Translations under genes and position numbers: made by a program | Part shown: positions 27,212-35,823 of the stretch, piece by piece | How positions within the stretch are numbered: position 1 is the stretch's first letter | Layout: the number at the start of each line of letters is the position of its first letter | Assembly: GCF_003254565.1 (NCBI RefSeq) | Contig: NZ_QJRI01000160.1 | Coordinates: forward strand, 23,542 to 87,541 | Reading direction: 5' to 3' | Source: Flavobacterium nitrogenifigens | Lineage (GTDB): Bacteria > Bacteroidota > Bacteroidia > Flavobacteriales > Flavobacteriaceae | DNA length: 64,000 nt | The notes under the pieces: generated by a model | The model's input: the letters and a program-made list of their open reading frames with translations, nothing else | The model's database searches: none | Told to the model about the DNA's origin: nothing

Positions 27212-27349
27212 TTAAGAAATATTTAAGAAAAAAGTTTAGCCAACCCAACTCAAAACAATCTCTTGGCAAAACACCCAAATTTTTAAATGTTTTTCTTAAA
27301 ACTTAACGAATTACTAATTATTTCAATTTAAACTAAACAACCAAACTTT

Positions 27350-30300
27350 ATGCAGAAAAAAACATTAAAAAGACTATTGTGCTTAATAGTATGCTTGTGG
27401 GGAAATTTTTTCTTCGCTCAAACTGTTAAAGGTAAAGTAACATCGGGAGGAAACAGTCTTCCAGGCGTTAGTGTGATAGTACAGGGCACCAAAAACGGAA
27501 CGGTCACGGATTTTGACGGCAGTTTCGTATTGAATAATGTCGAGCCAAAAGCAATGCTGCTTTTCACTTATATAGGATACAAAAATTTAATCCTTGAAGC
27601 TAAACCCAATATGCAGGTGGTGATGGCGAGCGACCTCGAAAAATTAAACGAAGTGGTCGTTATCGGATACGGGACATCAAAAAGAAAAGACATAAATGGC
27701 GCAGTATCTTCCATTAAAGCTTCTGAAATTCAGGATAAGCCATTTATTTCCATTGATCAGGCTCTTGTTGGTAAAGCCGCAGGTGTGAATGTTACGCAGA
27801 ACTCTGGTACTCCAGGCGGGGGAATCTCTGTTCAGATTCGAGGAATTACTTCCATTAACGGGAATGAGCCTTTATATGTGATCGACGGAACGCCTGTTTT
27901 TGCAGACAAGAACAATGATTCCTTTTCGTTTAGCGCTCTAGGCGGAGGAAACGGACAGACTAAAAATTCCGCTTTGTCTGGATTGAATATTTCAGATATA
28001 GAGACGATCGATATCTTAAAAGATGCTTCTGCAACAGCCATATATGGTTCAAGCGGTGCAAATGGAGTGGTTTTGATTACCACTAAAAAAGGAAAAAAGG
28101 GAAAATCTAAATTTACATACGAAACCTATTTAGGCACTCAGCAGATAAACAATACGGTTGATGTTTTAAACCTGCCCCAATATGCAGCTTATCAGGCAAA
28201 AATCTACAAGCTAAACGGAGAGCCAGTTCCTTATCAATATCAAAAGCCCAATCTGCTTGGAAACGGCACAAATTGGCAGGATGAACTTTTCAGAACTGCA
28301 ACCATGTACAATCACCAGCTTTCTTTCTCTGGAGAAAAAGATGGAACACGCTTTTACACTTCTCTAAATTATTTTGACCAGGAGGGTATTGTTTTAAACT
28401 CAGATTTCAACAGATTGGCAATGCGTTTAAATGTAGATTCTAATGTAAAATCTTGGCTTAAAATTGGCAACAACCTCTCAATAAGCAAATCATCTCAGCA
28501 AGTGGTAAGAAATGATGACAGAGGAGGATTGGTTATGAACGCCTTAAGACAGTCTCCAGAATTGCCGGTTAGAGCTGCAGACGGTTCTTATGCTGGGCCA
28601 ACATCCGGTTTGGGATCATCGGCAAATGAAGCCACTAACCCGATTGCCTTATCTGAATACAATAATGCCACTACAGAAAGATTTAAAATCAATGGAAATC
28701 TATTTGCTGATTTTACTATTTTAAAAGGATTGGTTTTCCGATCAGAATTAGGATACGATTTGAATTTCTCAAAAAACAGCACTTTTGTGCCTAAATACAC
28801 TTTAGGAAACGTAACGGAACTTTTAAACAAATCCTTCAAACAGCAAGATCAGAGCTATTACTGGAATATCAAAAACTATCTGACTTACAGCAAAACGCTA
28901 AACGAGAAGCATAATTTTACTTTTTTACTGGGCCAGGAAGCGCAGGAAAGCTATTATGAATATTTAAGCGGCTACAGAACAGGCGATTTCCTAAATAAAG
29001 ATTTCACCAACCTGAATATCGGTGATATTGCCACTGCATTAAACGGAAACGGTTCAGGACGCTGGTCTATGACCTCTTATATTTCAAGATTAAACTACAG
29101 TTTTTCTGACCGATACTCTTTTTCCGCTTCTTTAAGAGCAGATGCTTCATCCAACTTTGGACCAAACCACAAATGGGGATATTTCCCTTCATTTTCAGGA
29201 GGATGGACAGTGAGCAACGAAAAATTCTTTGAGTCTTTGTCAAAAAGCGTCAATTATCTGAAATTCAAAGCCGGATATGGTCTTGTAGGAAATCAAAACA
29301 TTCCGGCAAACCGATACCAGACCATTTTATCGCTGCTAGCATCGCCATTTGGCGGGGTTTCGCCAACGATCGACAATTTAGGAAATCCAGACATAAAGTG
29401 GGAATCTCTTAAATCTTTCAATACTGGTTTTGAACTGGCTATGCTTAACAACAGAGTGAAATTAGATTTTGACTATTACATCAAAAATTCGTCAGATTTC
29501 CTGACCAAACAAATCAACGATGAATCCAATCAAAGTGCTCTTAACTATTATTTGAATACGGGCGAAATTGTAACCAAAGGGATTGAGCTTACTTTAAATA
29601 CAAGAAACATCGCTGCAGAAAATTTTAGCTGGGATACCACGATCATTTTTTCAAAATACAATAATGAACTGACACGTTTTCAAGGTCAGGGCAAATCATT
29701 GTTGGGAAAAGTGCAGTTTGATTTATACAACGTAACCAGAACTACCGAAGGACAGCCTGTAGGACAATTTTATGGCTATGTAACAGATGGCTTGTTTAAA
29801 AATGCTGCAGAACTGGCAGCCGGACCAATTCAAGAAGCAGGAACGGGTGTGGGAGACATTCGATTTAAAGATCTTAATGGTGACGGAAAAATAGACAGTA
29901 AAGACCAGACGGCCATAGGAGATGCCATTCCAGATTTTACCTATGCTATTACCAATAGCCTTAGATACAAAAACTTCAATTTTTCGGTTTCTTTAACAGG
30001 AAGCCAAGGCAACAAGATCTACAACTTTACGCGCCATTATACTGACGGCATATATCCTGGCTTTGGAGACCGATTTGGAAACGTAAGCACACAGGCCATG
30101 GAGGCTTTTGAACCTGGAGTGAATGAAAATACCGATGTTCCGAGAATCACCCTTAATGATCCAAATGGCAACGGAAGAATCTCGAACAGATTTGTTGAAG
30201 ACGGTTCTTATTTAAGAATCCAGAATGTTTCTTTGAGCTATGATCTGCCAAATAAAATTTTCGACAATTCCATTATATCTAAAGTAAGATTGTATGCTAA

Positions 30301-30448
30301 CGTTCAAAACTTGTACACGTTTACAAAATATACCGGATTTGATCCAGCTCTTGGAAACCTGGACCAGAATATAACACTGAGCGGTATCGACTTAGGGCGT
30401 TATCCTGTGCCAAGAATAACTTCCATAGGGGTAAATTTAGAATTCTAA
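27350..30448 (+). CDS. SusC/RagA-like TonB-dependent transporter of the HTCS-linked PUL
   Basis: A 1032-residue transporter: signal peptide (ending FFAQ), carboxypeptidase-D-like domain (about 26-95), TonB-box-like LNEVVVIGYG (about 99-108), plug domain (EPLYVIDGTPVF, LKDASATAIYG) and barrel ending in SIGVNLEF. It is the first gene of a plus-strand operon with SusD, a glycan-binding protein and a GH10 xylanase, downstream of the HTCS gene and its own 21-bp direct repeats. Substrate is inferred from neighbours: beta-1,4-xylan or beta-glucan oligosaccharides. Confidence 0.94.
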   Translation: MQKKTLKRLLCLIVCLWGNFFFAQTVKGKVTSGGNSLPGVSVIVQGTKNGTVTDFDGSFVLNNVEPKAMLLFTYIGYKNLILEAKPNMQVVMASDLEKLNEVVVIGYGTSKRKDINGAVSSIKASEIQDKPFISIDQALVGKAAGVNVTQNSGTPGGGISVQIRGITSINGNEPLYVIDGTPVFADKNNDSFSFSALGGGNGQTKNSALSGLNISDIETIDILKDASATAIYGSSGANGVVLITTKKGKKGKSKFTYETYLGTQQINNTVDVLNLPQYAAYQAKIYKLNGEPVPYQYQKPNLLGNGTNWQDELFRTATMYNHQLSFSGEKDGTRFYTSLNYFDQEGIVLNSDFNRLAMRLNVDSNVKSWLKIGNNLSISKSSQQVVRNDDRGGLVMNALRQSPELPVRAADGSYAGPTSGLGSSANEATNPIALSEYNNATTERFKINGNLFADFTILKGLVFRSELGYDLNFSKNSTFVPKYTLGNVTELLNKSFKQQDQSYYWNIKNYLTYSKTLNEKHNFTFLLGQEAQESYYEYLSGYRTGDFLNKDFTNLNIGDIATALNGNGSGRWSMTSYISRLNYSFSDRYSFSASLRADASSNFGPNHKWGYFPSFSGGWTVSNEKFFESLSKSVNYLKFKAGYGLVGNQNIPANRYQTILSLLASPFGGVSPTIDNLGNPDIKWESLKSFNTGFELAMLNNRVKLDFDYYIKNSSDFLTKQINDESNQSALNYYLNTGEIVTKGIELTLNTRNIAAENFSWDTTIIFSKYNNELTRFQGQGKSLLGKVQFDLYNVTRTTEGQPVGQFYGYVTDGLFKNAAELAAGPIQEAGTGVGDIRFKDLNGDGKIDSKDQTAIGDAIPDFTYAITNSLRYKNFNFSVSLTGSQGNKIYNFTRHYTDGIYPGFGDRFGNVSTQAMEAFEPGVNENTDVPRITLNDPNGNGRISNRFVEDGSYLRIQNVSLSYDLPNKIFDNSIISKVRLYANVQNLYTFTKYTGFDPALGNLDQNITLSGIDLGRYPVPRITSIGVNLEF

Positions 30449-30506
30449 GCTTTATAAAAACACATTCAACTTAATGACTTGCAGTCATTAACAAAAAAAT
30501 ATAGTT

Positions 30507-32033
30507 ATGAAAAAACTTTTTAAACTTTTTTTGATGGGAATGCTTATACCATTGCTGTCTTTATTTTCCTGCTCAGATGAGTTTTTGAATGCGCCATCTG
30601 AGAACCAATTGACGCCAAGCGATCTGCCTGAAGGCGTTACCGCTTTTGACGGAATCGCAGAGAGCTTGTACTTTAAGCCTTGGTTTGCCTTTAACGACAA
30701 ATTCCTGATTGCCGTAGGGGACATGTATGCCGGAAATGCCTTTACATTTGACGGTGCATATGCGCAGTTTAAAGATGCTCAAGTGACATCTCAAAATCCG
30801 ATCCTTACAGAAGGATATGTGGCCTTGTTTTCAGTTATCGACCAGTCTAATAATTTAATGAGTTTAGTCGAAGCCAGAAAAAACGAACTTCCTGAGGCTT
30901 CTTATAAAAATGCTATTGCCATATCAAGATTCATGAGGGCCAATGCCTATTTCTATTTAGTCAGAACTTTTGGAGCCGTGCCTATCATCAATAAAGCGGG
31001 TTCTGCAGCACAGCCAAAAAGAAATCTGGTTGCAGATGTTTACAAATTCATCAAGCAGGATTTAGAATACGCAACAGAAAATTTACCGGAAAAAGGATTA
31101 AAGAAAGGATACGTGACTAAATATGCCGCAATGGGAATTTTAGCCAAAGTGCATCTGACTTTAAATGAGTATGCCCAATGTGCGGCTTTAACCCAGAAAA
31201 TTATCGGTAATCAGTATGCTTTAATTCAAGAATACGGAAACCTGTTCAGCAGTCCGGAAAATAATAACAGTGCCGAGAGCATGTTTGCGCTTCAATGGAA
31301 AGCTATTGCTACAGAATGGGGAACTCAAAATACCAATCAGGCGTATATAGTTCCTGGAGGCACTGGAATTACAGGCGGTGGTGACGGATGGGGAGTTTAC
31401 CTTCCATCAATTTCCCTGCAAAATGGATTTGAGCCAAAAGATATCAGAAAGAAAAACACCATTATGACCGATGGCGATTTTTACCCTGAATTATTAAAAA
31501 GCCAAGGCGGTTTTACATACAAAAAAATATATTCTTCAACTGCTGCAAATTTCAGAAAATACATTGTGGGCTCTGCTGCAGAAAGAAACGATGTATTCTT
31601 TATGAGAACCTCTCAAAACACGATTATTCTAAGGTATTCGGACATTCTACTTATGAATTCTGAAGCGCTATTGGCAGGAGCGCCATCCACTACTTCTGCA
31701 GCTGCTTTAAGCTCTTTTAATGAAGTAAGAAAAAGAGCAGGATTACCAATTAAAACAGCACTTACAAGAGATGATCTGTTTAATGAAAGAAGAATTGAAT
31801 TTGCTTTAGAAGGACAATATTTCTTCGATTTAAAACGCCGCGGTCTTGCTGAAGCAGCTGCGATTATCTCGCAGCAGGAAGTAGGCTTTTATTCTGATGA
31901 TGCCAGAACAGAATTGGTTTCAAGAAAGATAACTCCAGGAAGCAATTATTTTGAACTTCCATTGCCTCAGTCTGCCATAGATACCAATCCATCATTATTG
32001 GAAGCTCCGGTTCCTTTTAACTTTAATAACTAA
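30507..32033 (+). CDS. SusD/RagB-like lipoprotein of the HTCS-linked PUL
   Basis: A 508-residue lipoprotein (lipobox LFSC, Cys22) with the SusD start DEFLNAPSENQLTPSD and the usual helical TPR-like core (AISRFMRANAYFYLVRTFGAVPI, then the NERRIEFALEGQYFFDLKR segment). It follows its susC after 58 nt and is followed by the glycan-binding protein 3 nt later. It should present oligosaccharides to the SusC encoded before it. Confidence 0.93.
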   Translation: MKKLFKLFLMGMLIPLLSLFSCSDEFLNAPSENQLTPSDLPEGVTAFDGIAESLYFKPWFAFNDKFLIAVGDMYAGNAFTFDGAYAQFKDAQVTSQNPILTEGYVALFSVIDQSNNLMSLVEARKNELPEASYKNAIAISRFMRANAYFYLVRTFGAVPIINKAGSAAQPKRNLVADVYKFIKQDLEYATENLPEKGLKKGYVTKYAAMGILAKVHLTLNEYAQCAALTQKIIGNQYALIQEYGNLFSSPENNNSAESMFALQWKAIATEWGTQNTNQAYIVPGGTGITGGGDGWGVYLPSISLQNGFEPKDIRKKNTIMTDGDFYPELLKSQGGFTYKKIYSSTAANFRKYIVGSAAERNDVFFMRTSQNTIILRYSDILLMNSEALLAGAPSTTSAAALSSFNEVRKRAGLPIKTALTRDDLFNERRIEFALEGQYFFDLKRRGLAEAAAIISQQEVGFYSDDARTELVSRKITPGSNYFELPLPQSAIDTNPSLLEAPVPFNFNN

Positions 32034-32036
32034 ACT

Positions 32037-33140
32037 ATGATCAATACAATAAAATATAGCATTCTACTGCTTTTTATGCTGGCTTCTTTTACAGCCTGCC
32101 AGAATGATGATGCGACCAGCGCAAACATAGATGCAATGGTTGCCGAACCGGGAGATTTACTAAATCAGGCCTTTCCAAACAATAAAGTAAGAGTTGAAGG
32201 AGAAGGTTTAACGGGGCTAAAAAAAATAACACTTGATAATACTATCAATATTGCTTTTAATCCTAATTACAATTCAGACAAATCGTTTATTTTCACCATT
32301 CCTTTTGATGAAAAACTAGGAAGCAGATTTGGAGTTCAGCCTATTACCTTTACAACTGCAAATGGCTCTGTTACTAAAAACATTGAGATTTTACAGCCTG
32401 TACCAACAATTGCCAAAACAACTCCCGCTGTTGCGACTCCAGGATTTCCGTTAGAAATCGAAGGAACCTGGTTTTATAATATTTCCTCTATTACCTTGGC
32501 GGGAAAAGCGGTAAGCTATACGGTAAAATCGTCATCTTCTATCATCATCGGTTTGCCTGCAGATGCAGCTTCTGGATCAGAACTTGCCATTACCACACCT
32601 GGAGGAACAGCAAAAAAGACAATTGATTTTGCAACCATTATTCTCGTATCTGATTTTGACGGAAATGGCCTTAGAAAAGATTGGACATCTTATGGAGACG
32701 TAGAAAGTTTCAACACCAGTACAGCTGGAGGTCCGACTGGAAATTACACCACATTGGTTTGGGCAGGTTCAACTGCCAATGGCTACAACGGAAGCAGTGG
32801 CGGCGGCGGGGCCAGTTTCCTAAGCGCTTCTAATACAGATGCTGCAAAAGCTTATATTGACATTGACGTAAGCGCAAATGTTGCGGGCGCCCAATTTGCA
32901 ATCCAGCTAAATACTATCGACGGAGTGAACTATGGCTATAACTTTAAAATTACGGATGTAAACTGGACTACAAAAACCATATCAATTGCTGATTTTAAAG
33001 ACAACTACGGTTTTGGATCTAATACAGCTGCGAATTTAAATCCATCTAAAATCAACGAAATTAAAGTTGGAATTGCCCAGGGAGACACCCCTAATCCTAG
33101 CGCCATTAAATTTGATAACATTAAAATCCGCTATCAATAA
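32037..33140 (+). CDS. Surface glycan-binding lipoprotein, IPT/TIG type
   Basis: A 367-residue lipoprotein (lipobox FTAC, Cys21). Two IPT/TIG-like folds (about 30-115 and 120-200, the second with PAVATPGFPLEIEGTWF) are followed by a C-terminal beta-sandwich (about 205-367) that begins VSDFDGNGL and ends IKFDNIKIRYQ, like carbohydrate-binding jelly-roll domains. It resembles in plan the glycan-binding protein of the xyloglucan PUL (12514-13737), though they are not close copies. It starts 3 nt after susD. Its role is inferred to be holding polysaccharide at the outer surface. Confidence 0.82.
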   Translation: MINTIKYSILLLFMLASFTACQNDDATSANIDAMVAEPGDLLNQAFPNNKVRVEGEGLTGLKKITLDNTINIAFNPNYNSDKSFIFTIPFDEKLGSRFGVQPITFTTANGSVTKNIEILQPVPTIAKTTPAVATPGFPLEIEGTWFYNISSITLAGKAVSYTVKSSSSIIIGLPADAASGSELAITTPGGTAKKTIDFATIILVSDFDGNGLRKDWTSYGDVESFNTSTAGGPTGNYTTLVWAGSTANGYNGSSGGGGASFLSASNTDAAKAYIDIDVSANVAGAQFAIQLNTIDGVNYGYNFKITDVNWTTKTISIADFKDNYGFGSNTAANLNPSKINEIKVGIAQGDTPNPSAIKFDNIKIRYQ

Positions 33141-33163
33141 TTAATCTGGCATTTTAACTTTAA

Positions 33164-33193
33164 AAAGAGGCTGTCGCCAAAAACGGCCTCTTT
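33164..33193 (+). terminator. Weak terminator-like hairpin after the glycan-binding protein gene
   Basis: AAAGAGGC (33164-33171) pairs with GCCTCTTT (33186-33193) around a 14-nt loop and runs into ATTAAAT. The T tract is short, so read-through into GH10 is likely. Confidence 0.55.
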
Positions 33194-33221
33194 ATTAAAT
33201 CGAAAAAATAACTATAAATAA

Positions 33222-33247
33222 GGACATTCTATGAAAAAAGAATGTCC
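33222..33247 (+). other. 9-bp perfect hairpin just before the GH10 start
   Basis: GGACATTCT (33222-33230) and AGAATGTCC (33239-33247) form a perfect 9-bp stem with an 8-nt A-rich loop, ending 14 nt before the GH10 start codon. It could mark a processed 5' end or limit ribosome access to the GH10 message. Confidence 0.6.
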
Positions 33248-33261
33248 ATAATACAAACAGT

Positions 33262-34650
33262 ATGAAAAGTAAATTTTTATTAATGCTGGCCGGCCTCGTC
33301 TTTTTTTTAAATGCATGCTCAAATGACGATAACCAAACCGTTGAAACTCTGGAAACGCCGGTTGCCAATGCTCCAAAAGATGTAAATGATCATGGTTTTA
33401 AAGCCAAATGGAATTATGTTTCGCATTCCAAAAGCTATCTTCTGGATGTTTCAACTGCCGAAAACTTCACCTCTTTTGTCCCAAATTACAATGCAAAAGA
33501 AATTACTGATCTAAATGATGCTGTAACAGGCCTAACTGGAGGAACGCAATACTATTACAGGGTGAGAGCCAAAAACGAAACGCAGATTTCTGACTATTCA
33601 AATGTAATTGCGGTTGTTACAACAGGCACAAGCAATATCCCTGAAGATCCCACTTTTTTAAAGGTGAAAGTAAATAAACTGGCCAATCCGTTTTTTGTTG
33701 GTATGGCGATAAAAGCCTCACAATTAACAAACGGAAGTCCTTATGATGTGATCCTAAAAAATGAATTCAGCAGCATTTCTGCCGAATACGAAATGAAAAT
33801 GGATCAGATCTCAACTGCAAGCGGTGTGTATAACTGGGCTGCAGCCGACAAAATTGTAGCTTATGGAAACGCCAATAATATTAATGTACACGGCCATGCT
33901 CTAGTTTGGCATAATGCAGTGCCGCAGTGGCTTAAAGATTTTTCTGGCACAGATGCTGAATTTGCAGCTGAAGTTAAAAAATACATTACCGATGTGGTTA
34001 CGCATTATGCAGGGAAAGTAAAATCTTGGGATGTGGTTAACGAAGCTGTCGATGACAGTGGCGCCATGAGAAATACTATTTTCTTGCAGCGAATGGGACC
34101 AAACTATGTTAAAGACTGCTTTCAATGGGCAAGAGAAGCTGCAAATGCTGCAGGTGACACTTCATTATTACTATTCTATAATGATTACGCTACCTCTGCC
34201 AATACTGCCAAACAAGACAAAGTTTTTAGCTTACTGGATGATCTAAAAGCAGCTAAAGCAATTGATGGCGTTGGCTTTCAGATGCACAATACCTATTTAA
34301 GTCCAACTAAAGCACAAATAGAAGCAGATCTTAATAAAGCAGTGGCAAAAGGCTTAAAAATCCACGTTTCGGAATTGGATATACAGGTAAACCAGTTTAA
34401 TGACATCTCTGCATTTACTAATGAAAGAAGACTGGCTCAAAAAGCAAAATATAAAGAGATGGTGCAGATTTATAATGCGCTTCCGGCAGCAAACAAATAC
34501 GCTTTGACAATTTGGGGAATGAGAGATAATGAATCATGGATTCCGTTCAGCACTGAACTGAATCATCCGGGCAATGACTGGCCTTTATTGTACGATTCTA
34601 ATTTTGCGGTTAAAAGCTCGCACACCGGATTTTTAGAAGGTTTAGATTAA
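33262..34650 (+). CDS. GH10 endo-beta-1,4-xylanase lipoprotein with fibronectin-III domain
   Basis: A 462-residue lipoprotein (lipobox FLNAC, Cys19). A fibronectin-III domain (about 33-120, with YYRVRAKNETQISDYSN) precedes a GH10 barrel (about 130-460). The acid/base is Glu261 in WDVVNEAVDD and the nucleophile is Glu371 in IHVSELDIQ. The lipid anchor suggests surface display, with the Fn3 domain as spacer. It is the last gene of the HTCS-linked susC operon, preceded by two hairpins and followed by a strong terminator. The family nearly always cuts beta-1,4-xylan. Here it stands with GH16 and GH3 genes, so a mixed hemicellulose target is possible. It differs from the GH10 at 50302, which has an internal carbohydrate-binding module. 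Confidence 0.93.
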   Translation: MKSKFLLMLAGLVFFLNACSNDDNQTVETLETPVANAPKDVNDHGFKAKWNYVSHSKSYLLDVSTAENFTSFVPNYNAKEITDLNDAVTGLTGGTQYYYRVRAKNETQISDYSNVIAVVTTGTSNIPEDPTFLKVKVNKLANPFFVGMAIKASQLTNGSPYDVILKNEFSSISAEYEMKMDQISTASGVYNWAAADKIVAYGNANNINVHGHALVWHNAVPQWLKDFSGTDAEFAAEVKKYITDVVTHYAGKVKSWDVVNEAVDDSGAMRNTIFLQRMGPNYVKDCFQWAREAANAAGDTSLLLFYNDYATSANTAKQDKVFSLLDDLKAAKAIDGVGFQMHNTYLSPTKAQIEADLNKAVAKGLKIHVSELDIQVNQFNDISAFTNERRLAQKAKYKEMVQIYNALPAANKYALTIWGMRDNESWIPFSTELNHPGNDWPLLYDSNFAVKSSHTGFLEGLD

Positions 34651-34696
34651 ATCAAAAAAAACAAATTTGAATTAGATCGGCAGCCATCTGCCCCAA

Positions 34697-34730
34697 AAAA
34701 AACACCACTCATAACGGAGTGGTGTTTTTT
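34697..34730 (+). terminator. Terminator between convergent GH10 and GH16 genes
   Basis: AAAAAACACCACTC (34697-34710) and GAGTGGTGTTTTTT (34717-34730) form a stem flanked by A and T runs, so it can work in both directions. It lies 46 nt after the GH10 stop and 31 nt after the GH16 stop on the other strand. Confidence 0.92.
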
Positions 34731-34761
34731 ATTAGCAGCAATATGAAAAACGGCAGGGTTA

Positions 34762-35676
34762 TTATAGCGCTCTTTTATAGGCCGAAACTTGATCTACCCA
34801 CATGACTGCAGTGGTAAACAAATTTATTTTATCAGGATTTATAAAGCTGGAATCATTTGACCCGACATTCATATTTAAAACAATATTATGCTTTTTGAAA
34901 TTATTCAAATTAAGTTTAGCTACGCTGCTATTGGTATAGGTCGAAACAATTGCATCATCAATTTTTATTGTTACAGTTATCGAATTATCTTTCATTTTTA
35001 TAAAACATTCATATAAATGCCATCCGTTGTTTCCATCAATATTAAAACTTACTGGATATTGCCTTTCTGCCAGGTTTCCCAATTGATTTGCCCCTACCGC
35101 TGTTCCGTAAAAAAGATTAGAGGCAAATCGGGAGGCATTTGGGGCAAAAGAATAGCCTTCCATAATATCAATTTCACCATGTGTAGGCCATCCATCTTCC
35201 TGAACTGTCCAGAAGGCCGGCCATGCGCCATATGTTTGCGCAAATGGCTTATAATTGGCTCCATCCATTGCCAGCAGTTTTATCGTGGCAGACAATCTGT
35301 ATTCGGTATTATTTTCAGGCGTGTACTCATAAAGCGACTTCACAAGTCCTGACTGGTATTTGGCTGTGCTGAGCCTAGTTGTTTTAATTTCCAGGCATCC
35401 TCTTCCGTCTCGAGATTGCACTGAAGGCACAGCGCTTTTATAATCGCAGTACTTAGAATTATAGTCTGTACGCTCCACTCTTTTCCACTTAGAAAGCGAA
35501 ATATCTGTCTCAAAAGTATCTTCAAATTGTTTTATCCAATCAGATTCTGCGGCTTTATTAATCTTCTTGTTTGCATTTATCCCATCCTGTTTTTTCTCTG
35601 TGCCTGAATTTTCAAAGCAAGAAGAAAATCCAACAGCACATGTTAGCATTAAGGCAACCTGACTTAATTTTTTCAT
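34762..35676 (-). CDS. GH16 family endo-beta-glucanase-like lipoprotein
   Basis: A 304-residue lipoprotein (lipobox FSSC, Cys20) with a concanavalin-A-like GH16 fold (about 50-304). The catalytic ExDxxE motif is intact: HGEIDIMEG with Glu168, Asp170 and Glu173; an aromatic WPAFWTV stretch precedes it as in laminarinases and lichenases. The family cuts beta-1,3 or beta-1,3/1,4 glucans, or beta-galactans; the subfamily cannot be fixed by eye. Its promoter region carries the same tandem 21-bp repeats as the HTCS-linked susC and GH3 genes, so it probably acts in the same system. Confidence 0.9.
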   Translation of the reverse strand: MKKLSQVALMLTCAVGFSSCFENSGTEKKQDGINANKKINKAAESDWIKQFEDTFETDISLSKWKRVERTDYNSKYCDYKSAVPSVQSRDGRGCLEIKTTRLSTAKYQSGLVKSLYEYTPENNTEYRLSATIKLLAMDGANYKPFAQTYGAWPAFWTVQEDGWPTHGEIDIMEGYSFAPNASRFASNLFYGTAVGANQLGNLAERQYPVSFNIDGNNGWHLYECFIKMKDNSITVTIKIDDAIVSTYTNSSVAKLNLNNFKKHNIVLNMNVGSNDSSFINPDKINLFTTAVMWVDQVSAYKRAL

Positions 35677-35715
35677 GAAATGTTATTTAGTTATTATTTA
35701 GTTTCTATTAAGGAC

Positions 35716-35780
35716 TAAAAGTAACTTTATATGAAAAAACAGAATGCCACATTTGAGGCAGTTAATGCCATAGATGTTGC
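35716..35780 (-). promoter_or_regulatory. Probable HTCS operator and promoter of the GH16 gene
   Basis: On the minus strand two adjacent 21-bp units, 35780-35760 (GCAACATCTATGGCATT, then AACT) and 35759-35739 (GCCTCAAATGTGGCATT, then CTGT), are followed after exactly 15 nt by TACTTTTA (35723-35716). The units fit GCnnCAnnTGTnGCA (the first has TAT for TGT) and the spacing equals that before GH3 and susC at 27350. The core promoter lies 40 nt before the GH16 start. Confidence 0.73.
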
Positions 35781-35823
35781 ATTTTCACTGCTGCATCAAA
35801 TACAGCTTGCGATAAGAATAATT

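Noticed and set aside
26962..27349. Consensus TTG-N19-TAnnTTTG promoter before the plus-strand susC
   Set aside because: No full match was found. The best -7-like box is TACTTTCG without a TTG at the right distance, which fits an activator-dependent promoter and is listed with the operator instead.
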